18,618 bases of DNA from Candidatus Bathyarchaeota archaeon. GTDB taxonomy: Archaea > Thermoproteota > Bathyarchaeia > Bathyarchaeales > Bathyarchaeaceae. The notes beneath the pieces were generated by a model. That model was not told where the DNA came from, did not search any database, and saw only the letters and a program-made list of their open reading frames with translations. The translations under genes and the position numbers were made by a program. Numbering within the stretch: position 1 is the first letter of the stretch; each line of letters starts with the position of its first letter. The stretch spans positions 1 to 18,618 of the forward strand of contig JAOUJL010000015.1 of the NCBI GenBank assembly GCA_029883255.1. Reading direction: 5' to 3'. Below, piece by piece: positions 6,883 through 13,741 of the stretch.

Positions 6883-8085
6883 TTATCTGGGAGATAATGC
6901 CTTTTCAGGTTTGTTCTGTTTGTCCTTATAGTTGACTTTTCTAACTAGGTATACGAGACTTAGCCCTAGAATGACTACTATTGTAAGGGTTATTGTTGTT
7001 GGGAATTCTGGGATTATGGTTACTTGGTGGGTGGTGTGGATGTAGGTGAAGTAGAGGTATATGTGTGTGCTGTTGGATAGCGGTAGTTCTTTTTCCGTTG
7101 TGGGTGGTAAGCCGTCAATGAGGATAGTGTAGTTGCTACCGAGTAAAGCGTATGGGATGACGATTCTGCAGAAGCCTGCTGTGCCTTCTTGGCCTGTGAC
7201 GTTGAAGCTTATTGCGTTTTGGGGGTTTGTTTCGAAGTTGAAGTTTGTGATTGTGGAGTTGCAGATTGTTGCTAGGGTGTGGTTTTCTTGTTGCCATTGG
7301 ATTTTGAATTGGGAGAACACGCCCATTAGGGGATGGTTGTCTTGGTTGTTGTGGTCTATTGGGTATGGTGTGTCTCCTATGCCGTCTTGGTTTGCGTCTA
7401 TGCCGTAGTAGTCGCTCCAGTAGTTTCCTTCGTATGTGTTGTTCCAAGCGTTGTAATGTGATTCGAGCATTACTGCTTGGTTTTGGTTGTTGATGAAGTT
7501 GTTGTGAATGATAAAGTTGTTTTCGCCCGTTATGCCTAAGCCTTCTTCGTTGTCTTTTATCGTGTTGCGTATGACAGTGTTATTGCTCGATTGTCCGCAG
7601 AGCACAATTCCACGCCATGAAAAATTGCCAATTACAGTGTTGTCTGAAACTGTGTTGTTATGGGAGTAATGTAACCATATGCCTCGGCTTGTACCGGTGA
7701 TGTTGTTTCCGGTGATGACGCTTCCACTACATTTTTCCAACCAGATGCCGTTGCCTCCGTTTTTTATTGTGAATCCACTGATGTTGACTGTTGTTAGGAT
7801 TGCTTGGATGACTGTGTAATCGCTTCCGCTTCCTTCTATGATGGTTTTGTTCTTGTCTTCGCCTTTCAATGTCAAGTTTTTGTCGATGACCAGGTTTTCT
7901 CGGTATGTTCCGGAGGATACTTGGATGGTGTCTCCCGGACTTGCCTGGTTTATGGCCTCTTGTATCGTCGTGTAGTCTTGAGGAACCTTTATTGTAGCTG
8001 GGCTTGCTTTGACATTAAGCTGCATTGTAGCTGATATGGACAAGAACACTATGCAAAGAAGAAACAAGACTTTTCTGTATATCAT
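6883..8085 (-). CDS. Secreted NosD-like right-handed beta-helix protein with IPEFP C-terminal anchor
   Basis: 400 residues from ATG 8085; GAGGT 8 bp upstream supports this start. A signal peptide (residues 1-28) is followed by IKVPQDYTTIQEAINQASPG, the classic opening of NosD/pectate-lyase-like helices. Repeats with N-x-I-x2-N and N-N-T-V patterns run from about residue 80 to 215, then YEGNYWSDYYGIDANQDGIG and TPYPID, the usual end of the NosD domain with a Ca-like DANQDGIGD loop. A beta-sandwich-like region leads to IPEFPTT plus a hydrophobic helix (residues 358-383) and a basic tail: a surface anchor typical of Bathyarchaeia and related archaea. It is not the copper-loading NosD itself. It probably binds or cleaves surface glycans; the activity is unknown. 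Confidence 0.85.
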   Translation of the reverse strand: MIYRKVLFLLCIVFLSISATMQLNVKASPATIKVPQDYTTIQEAINQASPGDTIQVSSGTYRENLVIDKNLTLKGEDKNKTIIEGSGSDYTVIQAILTTVNISGFTIKNGGNGIWLEKCSGSVITGNNITGTSRGIWLHYSHNNTVSDNTVIGNFSWRGIVLCGQSSNNTVIRNTIKDNEEGLGITGENNFIIHNNFINNQNQAVMLESHYNAWNNTYEGNYWSDYYGIDANQDGIGDTPYPIDHNNQDNHPLMGVFSQFKIQWQQENHTLATICNSTITNFNFETNPQNAISFNVTGQEGTAGFCRIVIPYALLGSNYTILIDGLPPTTEKELPLSNSTHIYLYFTYIHTTHQVTIIPEFPTTITLTIVVILGLSLVYLVRKVNYKDKQNKPEKALSPR

Positions 8086-8416
8086 TTTTTTTACCTCTTA
8101 TCTAGGTTAGTTTGTTCGTTTGCTTTTATCATGGTTATCCTTATTTATGCATTATTCCAGCAATTAGAAGTTTAAATGTGGTTATTCTATCTTGGCTACG
8201 AATTTTGTTTCTATATGCCATTTGGGTAGATGTTTGTTAAGTAAGGTTTTCCATTTTCTTTTCTTTGGATTAGCGCGTGCTGCGTTGCCAGAGCCAACAT
8301 CCAGAACTTTCAAATAATTCCTCTGCTTTGGTCAGTTCATACGATTGTGTGACAGAAATTATTTAGGTTCGGGTGACAAAGACACACTCAGAATCGTTTG
8401 AAAGGAGAAGATAAAG
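8086..8416. other. Divergent intergenic region between the NosD-like and orphan genes
   Basis: About 330 bp without a gene. On the minus strand the ribosome binding site GAGGT precedes ATG 8085, and a TATA-like CATAAATAAG lies at 8141-8150. On the plus strand AAATTATTTAGG at 8356-8367 could serve the gene at 8417. A shortened CGCGCTA-type motif (TTAGCGCGTGC) is at 8270-8280. The plus-strand G/T excess of the left part fades across this stretch. Confidence 0.4.
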
Positions 8417-8776
8417 GTGTTGTATACTGCCTGTGTTTCGGTACTTCAGAAGGTGAAAAGAAAGGTGAAAGTTCACTATCTGATAAGAAATCATGGAAAC
8501 GATGTAGTCGTACCCGACCAGCCGGATCTCGACCAATTCAGAAATGGAGTATTAACCTGGCAAGGGTTCAAGGTCAATTATTTGGCTAAGCTTATGAGGC
8601 CTGAAGCTGAGGAATGGATGAAACGCGTTTCGGGCGAAGCCGCCTCTGAAGACGTCGTTTTAGTGGATGAAGAGCAAGATGTTGAAAATTGTTATCGCGT
8701 ACTGTTAGCGGAGATGATGATGAATATGTTCAGTGGAAAGATGAAGCTCCGTTACATGGGAGAGCTAAAGGTTTAG
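8417..8776 (+). CDS. Orphan small protein of unknown function (119 aa)
   Basis: GTG 8417 is chosen because GGAG at 8404-8407 lies 9 bp upstream. The protein is soluble, with a basic start (QKVKRKVKVHYLI), a central WQGFKVNYLAKLMRPEAEEWMKRV segment and an acidic stretch (DVVLVDEEQDVENCYRV). It ends with a Met-rich helix (LLAEMMMNMFSGKMKLRYM). I do not recognise a family. It is the only plus-strand gene right of 1520 and overlaps the 3' end of the Fe-S protein gene by 4 bp, tail to tail. Clear start signals and mixed, protein-like composition support a real gene. Confidence 0.55.
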   Translation: MLYTACVSVLQKVKRKVKVHYLIRNHGNDVVVPDQPDLDQFRNGVLTWQGFKVNYLAKLMRPEAEEWMKRVSGEAASEDVVLVDEEQDVENCYRVLLAEMMMNMFSGKMKLRYMGELKV

Positions 8777-9486
8777 AAGTTTGGATCTTTCCCTATGGGA
8801 CATACGTGTACGCATTTGGAGTTGCAAGGACCGTAGGTCCACTTAAGAGTTACAGGGTTCATGATTAGATCATAGCTTCGGCATTTCTCAGGGATCCATT
8901 GGTAGTTTTCGCTCACTTTCTTAAAGGCTCCGTACTTGCACGCTTTTACACACTGAATGCAGTCGCCACACACATCTGTTTTTAATGGAGCGCCATACTT
9001 CAAGGGCGCGTCGGTCAAAATGCACGCTAGGATATTGAGAGGCCCAAGTCGCGGGTGGACAAGGAAACTTCCTTTTCCAAAAACACCTAACCCCGCTGAG
9101 TAGGCGGCCATTTTGAATGACAGGATGCCCGACCAACCATGTGGTTCAGTAGCGACTTTGAAATCTCTTTCCACTAGAAAACTTTTGACCGCCTCGATGG
9201 ATTGCCTAGTCTCTCTCCGAAGTTGCTTAATCTCATCTTTCAGTTTAATATAGGTTAAGCTGAAGTCTGGCCCCCATTTGTAAACATAGTTTCGATCCTC
9301 GTTCAACTTTCTTCCACACGCTAGTATTATCACACTCTTTGCATTCAACATCAGATCGGAAGGTCTATGTCCTTTCGGGGAACTTTCCTCCAGCCTTTCA
9401 GTAGATGTAAAACCGACTAGATCTGCTCCCGCTTCTAAGCCTAGAGTTCTGATTTCTTCGGTTAATTTCTCATTTTCATTTTTCAT
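8773..9486 (-). CDS. QueG-like double [4Fe-4S] cluster protein
   Basis: 237 residues from ATG 9486, with GGAGGT 9 bp upstream. AAYSAGLGVFGKGSFLVHP and LGPLNILACILTDAPL (residues 127-162) are the signature of the epoxyqueuosine reductase/reductive dehalogenase-like family. Cluster 1 is C173-x2-C176-x2-C179-x3-C183; cluster 2 is likely C202, C221, C225 and C229 (CNSKCVHVCP). The family's usual CP after the first cluster is CK here. Family members use cobalamin and two clusters for reductive chemistry. Archaea make archaeosine and not queuosine by this route, so the substrate is probably something else. It is the last gene of the operon, 24 bp after the amidotransferase gene, which points to a sugar or lipid substrate. 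That is inference. Confidence 0.82.
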   Translation of the reverse strand: MKNENEKLTEEIRTLGLEAGADLVGFTSTERLEESSPKGHRPSDLMLNAKSVIILACGRKLNEDRNYVYKWGPDFSLTYIKLKDEIKQLRRETRQSIEAVKSFLVERDFKVATEPHGWSGILSFKMAAYSAGLGVFGKGSFLVHPRLGPLNILACILTDAPLKYGAPLKTDVCGDCIQCVKACKYGAFKKVSENYQWIPEKCRSYDLIMNPVTLKWTYGPCNSKCVHVCPIGKDPNF

Positions 9487-9510
9487 TCTTACGTGACCTC
9501 CGGCGTGGCT

Positions 9511-10629
9511 TCAGAGATTAGTTAACACTTTTCTAAGCATCTTATCTGTAGCATTTTGCAGTCTTTCTTGTAAGGAAATATAATGGTGCTGACTTCTCTT
9601 TTGGAAACCCTCGAGATCTTTATTCGAAAGATTGAGCAACTTAAGCCACAATTTCAGTTCTGGTGGTTCTTGAGAGTTTTTTTTCTCTTCTCGGGTTGTT
9701 AGCTTCAAGGCTTCGTCTCTAGTGATTTGTCCAGTTCTTACGAGCATGCTGTATCTCATTGCTGCGGAGAAACCCCATTTCTTTTGTTTGAAATGATCAT
9801 TGACAGATTCCATGATGCAGTCAATGTGATGATATCTGTCTGCTCTTTGTCTCCAGCTCAGCTCGCTCTTCAATGTGTTTAGTATCGCGTGCTCGTTCCA
9901 ATCGAGGTAGTCGGGGAGAGGAACGATTTGTATTTTTTGGGATGGAAAAACGCGTTGAGATAAGCTTCGAAGAGTACTATTGTGGAAATTTTGAGGTAGA
10001 TGAAGGTACTCTTCCACTTCTTTGAATGGGACTTCGCCACGGATGACCTCTTTGAAGTAGGATGTTGACCATTGGTAGATGCGGCCGCCTTTGGGTAATC
10101 GGTCAGCTATTCTGTTTGACGATCCGGAAACTATTAGAGGAATGCCATAATCTTGAGCAACCTTGTGACTCATCGACCAAATTCCAAGGTTGCATGGTGT
10201 GCAGAATTCACCGGTCTTTCGGAAAAATAGCGCATACAATTTCTTGGCTGTCTTCCAACTTGGACCGGATGTTATGAAGTCCACGTTTAATTTTTTAACG
10301 GCATTATGTATGTTTTGTTTTGCTATTTCTGATTGGAAACCGTTATTAAAATTGAAAGCCAAGGTTCTTAAGTTGTAGACTTTTTTGCAGATATAAAGAA
10401 CATAGATGCTGTCTAAGCCACCACTTATTGGCACTAGACAATCGTATTTTCCACCTTTATGTCTATAGAAATCAAAGGTTCTATCTAATTCCCCCTTTCT
10501 TAAGGCCTTGTCTAGGTTGAACCTGCTCCATCCTTCATCAAAGTCTTTACAAACATTGCACAAACCATTCTCGTCGAACTCTATTTTTGGACAAGTTTCA
10601 GGCAATACGCATCTTGTGCAACGTCTCAT
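9511..10629 (-). CDS. N-acetyl sugar amidotransferase (WbpG/PseA-like)
   Basis: 372 residues from ATG 10629, with GGGAG 7 bp upstream; the start overlaps the stop of the GNAT gene (ATGA), so translation is coupled. C4, C7, C13, C24 and C27 in the opening RRCTRCVLPETCPKIEFD to GLCNVC stretch form the zinc region typical of WbpG. SGGLDS (69-74) is the ATP-pyrophosphatase PP-loop. A second CTPCN occurs near residue 145. Family enzymes turn an N-acetyl group of a nucleotide amino sugar into an acetamidino group, taking ammonia from a HisH/HisF-like pair. No HisH/HisF homologue is visible in this window, so the nitrogen donor is unknown. Context is surface glycan synthesis. Confidence 0.85.
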   Translation of the reverse strand: MRRCTRCVLPETCPKIEFDENGLCNVCKDFDEGWSRFNLDKALRKGELDRTFDFYRHKGGKYDCLVPISGGLDSIYVLYICKKVYNLRTLAFNFNNGFQSEIAKQNIHNAVKKLNVDFITSGPSWKTAKKLYALFFRKTGEFCTPCNLGIWSMSHKVAQDYGIPLIVSGSSNRIADRLPKGGRIYQWSTSYFKEVIRGEVPFKEVEEYLHLPQNFHNSTLRSLSQRVFPSQKIQIVPLPDYLDWNEHAILNTLKSELSWRQRADRYHHIDCIMESVNDHFKQKKWGFSAAMRYSMLVRTGQITRDEALKLTTREEKKNSQEPPELKLWLKLLNLSNKDLEGFQKRSQHHYISLQERLQNATDKMLRKVLTNL

Positions 10630-11144
10630 TTCATTCTCCCTGATTGGAAATTGATTGTTTTCTTAAGTAATGTTCCTCGGCAATGTCCTTCTGACAAAAG
10701 GCAGATACATGAACCGAATTTTTCAAAACCGTTTCTTTCGAATATGTGGTGAGAAGTTTCTCTGAATTTGGTTTTGATGTAGATCCCTGCATAAGCCTCG
10801 GTGATACCTCTTTCATTTAGGTACTTCACGGTTTCTTTTATGAGGTTTGTTCCTATTCCTGTGCGACGGTGCTCTGGAAAAACGTACAATTTTGATATCC
10901 AAGAGCCAGAGACTTTCTCCATCTTGGTGTTTAGATGCCGTGCGTAACTCTCCTTCCATTCTCCAGAAACGTATGTGATATCTCTGTGACCTACACTTAT
11001 TGCACCCAAAACTTTTCCATCACCTTCAGCAACCACGATCTCTTCTTTAGACGGGAAAACGATCTCGCAGTCAGAATATTGAGGAATCTTCAGAAGAGAT
11101 TCGGTATCATGTTTCGTGGCAAGTCTCACAATTATCGAACCCAT
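10626..11144 (-). CDS. GNAT-family N-acetyltransferase
   Basis: 172 residues from ATG 11144. The acetyl-CoA binding motif is LYVFPEHRRTGIGTNLIKE, with R94-T95-G96-I97-G98. It is preceded by a beta strand (VLGAISVGHRD) and followed by ERNGFEKFG, the usual beta-6/7 region. Such enzymes acetylate amino groups on sugars, proteins or small molecules. Sitting between the secreted nitroreductase gene and the amidotransferase, a sugar amine is the most likely acceptor. That is inference from context; the family sequence alone does not fix the substrate. Its last 4 bp overlap the amidotransferase gene. A (CG)n motif lies in the 48-bp gap upstream. Confidence 0.82.
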   Translation of the reverse strand: MGSIIVRLATKHDTESLLKIPQYSDCEIVFPSKEEIVVAEGDGKVLGAISVGHRDITYVSGEWKESYARHLNTKMEKVSGSWISKLYVFPEHRRTGIGTNLIKETVKYLNERGITEAYAGIYIKTKFRETSHHIFERNGFEKFGSCICLLSEGHCRGTLLKKTINFQSGRMK

Positions 11145-11176
11145 TCTTCATAGCCTCTTGATTAAGACGGCAAACA

Positions 11177-11188
11177 TAGCGCGCGCGA
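11177..11188 (-). repeat. CGCGCGCTA-type intergenic motif, copy C
   Basis: TAGCGCGCGCGA on the plus strand, in the 48-bp gap between the stop of the secreted nitroreductase gene and the start of the GNAT gene. It matches the core of the copies at 2253 and 6254 but lacks their CTCGAG and TGCA parts. Confidence 0.35.
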
Positions 11189-11192
11189 TCTT

Positions 11193-12644
11193 TCATCCAA
11201 GCCAACCGAACTTAGTAGCTACCGCTGATATGTCTATGATGTTGATTATGAAGTCTTTTCTGATATCTGCGGTCGGGTCCCATCTTGGATGTCCTGGTTT
11301 GGTTCCAAACGCTTTTGCAACAATAGCTATGTCGATGATATCGACTTTAAGATCGAGGTTTATGTCTTCTCGAATCGTTGTTATCGACGGGTGTCCCACT
11401 GTTATGATAGAAGCTGGATGCAGGTGTGTTTCTTCAGTCAGTCCTAGGGCCTCTCTCATTGCGTCTTCGTCGGTGTCTGCTTTACCCCAGTCAGCTATCA
11501 GTTCCCAAGCTGTGCTTTCCAAATGGACGTTTTGGGTTATCAAACCGACTTCGATGTATGTTGTGTCCACGGTTAATATGTGGCTGTCATCCCACGCTAG
11601 TGCAATTATGAGGGGAGCAGAAGAGACCCAAGTGTTTCCGCTGGCTAGCGCGATGCTCAGACGCCTATCTGCAGCTGCGATTGTGGTTAGGGTGTGTTGT
11701 TCGGGAAGGTATTCGTATGTTCCAGAGGAGTTGGCTGCGTAAATTCTCATAGGATAGTATGAGTGAGCGGAAGGAACAGTTCTATGCCTTGTCGGAGGGC
11801 TTGTAGCAGTGTCTTCGTAGTAGGAGTATCCGTAGCTTGCCCAGAGCACCTGCGAAAGTTCTTGTTTGGTTACGGGGTTTTCACTCCATTCATGTGAGGA
11901 AAAAACTGAGTCTAAAGCATTCTCGAGTGATACGGTGCTGTCTTGGATTTCAGGCAGTTCTGACGAGGATGGACGAGATGTTGGAACGAGGTTTTGGTAA
12001 TCAGTGTATGGAAGCAGAGGATACCCTAACGGCATCTTGTAAAGTACCTTTTCGTTTTCGGGCAAGCCTAACTCTTGATGGATGTATGTTCGTTCTAGCC
12101 ATGTGCCGCCTTGGCAGACCGTTCCAAGATTCAAGGCGTTCGCCATTAGGTAAATGTTCTGGATTGGGCATCCCGATTCGGCGTTTCCCCAATGCACATC
12201 CGGACAAATGTTCGTGTCGAATGTTATGTACAGTTGTATTGGAGCGGGATAACCTCCACTAAGCTCTCTGTAGTCTCCTTCCTTCCAAAGAGTGAGGCTT
12301 TGGTTTTCTGGGATAAACTTGTAAGCGGCTGTCTCGTTGCAGACGTAGATTATGACGGGATAATCGGACAAAGTTGGAGCAGTTCTGCCTCGCCAAGAAT
12401 AGCCGTAGGCTGCCCAAAGAACTCTGGAAAGTAATTCCCAAGATACCGGAGCGTTTAGATCATAATAGTCGCCATAATGGATTGACATTCTGCGGCTAAT
12501 CACCATTTCAAGAGGCATATCACTTGAGCTTTCGTATTCATTTTCTTCCTTGTGACCTAGAGCAAGGTTTTGATTGCTTGTTGTTAAACTGGGAAGAAAT
12601 AACACAAACAAAATGCAGGTGAGAAGAATCCGTTTTTTGTTCAT
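11193..12644 (-). CDS. Secreted tandem SagB-type nitroreductase with dockerin-like C-terminus
   Basis: 483 residues from ATG 12644, with GAGGAA 6-7 bp upstream. Residues 1-29 are a Sec signal peptide without a twin-Arg motif. Two nitroreductase-fold domains follow, about 45-225 and 240-425. Each has the SagB/ThcOx signature LSxVLWAxYGYS, then GRTAPT or HRTVPS, a YP-x-x-IYxxN strand, NIYL or QNVHLEST, and a (A)LGL plus closing strand. Residues 427-483 form a type-I dockerin-like module: DINLDLKVDIID, then a second, weaker loop (ADIRKDFIINIID). SagB-type enzymes use FMN to oxidise azolines in peptide toxins, but no YcaO partner is seen. An exported double domain is unusual. Whether FMN is bound is unknown. 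It is probably surface-attached through the dockerin-like tail. Confidence 0.82.
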   Translation of the reverse strand: MNKKRILLTCILFVLFLPSLTTSNQNLALGHKEENEYESSSDMPLEMVISRRMSIHYGDYYDLNAPVSWELLSRVLWAAYGYSWRGRTAPTLSDYPVIIYVCNETAAYKFIPENQSLTLWKEGDYRELSGGYPAPIQLYITFDTNICPDVHWGNAESGCPIQNIYLMANALNLGTVCQGGTWLERTYIHQELGLPENEKVLYKMPLGYPLLPYTDYQNLVPTSRPSSSELPEIQDSTVSLENALDSVFSSHEWSENPVTKQELSQVLWASYGYSYYEDTATSPPTRHRTVPSAHSYYPMRIYAANSSGTYEYLPEQHTLTTIAAADRRLSIALASGNTWVSSAPLIIALAWDDSHILTVDTTYIEVGLITQNVHLESTAWELIADWGKADTDEDAMREALGLTEETHLHPASIITVGHPSITTIREDINLDLKVDIIDIAIVAKAFGTKPGHPRWDPTADIRKDFIINIIDISAVATKFGWLG

Positions 12645-12662
12645 ATTCTGTTCCTCTTAACC

Positions 12663-13712
12663 TTAGAGAAGTAAGACAGCTACAGCCTCTGATATTCCGT
12701 TTCTTTCCAATTTCCCGATTTCTTCTTTTGTGAAGACCTTTGATTTATATGATATTCCTAGACTTTTCGTTTGAAGAAACATGTTCTCTAACATGTATCC
12801 CACTTCCCAGAGGGCTCGATTGGTTTTCTCATTACGGCTCAAGATGATTGCGATGTCAGCTCCATCCAAGTGGTCTGAGATGTTTACGTTTCTGAGAGGT
12901 TTTATATCATGGGTTGGATATCCGATCTTCCAAGATAGGTAGCGCGCGTATCGTGCGTAGCGTGCGTGTGCGCCCAAAAATCTTGTTGTCCAATTTATGT
13001 ATCGGAACAGTTTGTTCTTTTTCACGAGGTAGACGTTGGTGTAGTTTTGACCGCCGCCCCATGTGGGGATGGTGAGGCCCCAAGGATGAGATTTAATATA
13101 GTGTGGTGTTCTGCCCTTTGCGGCCCAGAGCAGTTGGGAAATGTCTGTTTCATCGGCTTGGGTGCCAGTATCTCGGAAAAGTGTCAACTCTTCCAGTTCT
13201 GGTAGGCATTCCACGTTTCCGTCTCTCTCGGGTTCGCTAAGGTTCTTACCCTTTTTGAATGGTTTCTCGGGACTTGGAGGCGCGGTTGAAAATTTTCCAG
13301 CTTCATAAGAGTCTGCCTTTTCTAAAATCAGGTGTTTGGCTGTTGCCATTTTATTTTTGTATTCGGTTCCGTTGATGCCTAAGTTGTGGATGCATGTGCC
13401 CAACCCGAGTGCTGTGCAGGCTAGATATACCGCTTCTTGTTGCATGCCGCTTTCGATGTGAAGCAAACGCGTCTCAAAAAGATCATTTGTTTTCTCAAAG
13501 CCTAGAAACAAGTGTTCGTTTTCAAACCAGATTGAGAGTTTTCCGTCGGAAAATTGTAGAACTCTGCAACATCGTAGCACACGCTTAATGATTCTTTGAG
13601 GTGGATGCTTATTTTTGATAAAGTTTCCCCAGTGATTTTGTTTGGGGTTGCCGTCAAAGTCGCATGAGCACCTTGAATTAAGCACTTTCTCGATGGAGAC
13701 GATTTCTTTCAT
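12663..13712 (-). CDS. Cytoplasmic tandem nitroreductase-like protein
   Basis: 349 residues from ATG 13712, with GAGGG about 11 bp upstream. No signal peptide. The C-terminal half (about 190-349) has DISQLLWAAKGRTPHYIKSH, then NVYLVKKNKLFRYI, GADIAIILS, ALWEVGYMLENMFLQTKSLG and AVAVLLL: a SagB-type nitroreductase domain. The N-terminal half retains the matching ESGMQQEAVYLACTALGLGTC helix but has lost most of the rest, so it looks like a decayed first domain. Between them is a polar, Pro/Lys-rich linker. A triple Ala-Arg-Tyr repeat at about residue 250 interrupts the domain. The gene lies 18 bp before the secreted paralogue and 29 bp after the epimerase. The two proteins probably form one functional unit, inside and outside the cell. 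Confidence 0.72.
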   Translation of the reverse strand: MKEIVSIEKVLNSRCSCDFDGNPKQNHWGNFIKNKHPPQRIIKRVLRCCRVLQFSDGKLSIWFENEHLFLGFEKTNDLFETRLLHIESGMQQEAVYLACTALGLGTCIHNLGINGTEYKNKMATAKHLILEKADSYEAGKFSTAPPSPEKPFKKGKNLSEPERDGNVECLPELEELTLFRDTGTQADETDISQLLWAAKGRTPHYIKSHPWGLTIPTWGGGQNYTNVYLVKKNKLFRYINWTTRFLGAHARYARYARYLSWKIGYPTHDIKPLRNVNISDHLDGADIAIILSRNEKTNRALWEVGYMLENMFLQTKSLGISYKSKVFTKEEIGKLERNGISEAVAVLLL

Positions 13713-13741
13713 GGTATGATTTCCCTCGGCACAGATTAGGT

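Noticed and set aside
9511..10629. tRNA-thiolation or QueC-type assignment for the PP-loop protein
   Set aside because: The N-terminal Cys pattern, length of 372 residues and glycan context match the WbpG/PseA amidotransferase group better.
11116..11742. 208-codon plus-strand frame opposite the secreted nitroreductase
   Set aside because: It lies antisense to a gene with a signal peptide, a ribosome binding site and recognisable domains. Its own protein shows no domain.
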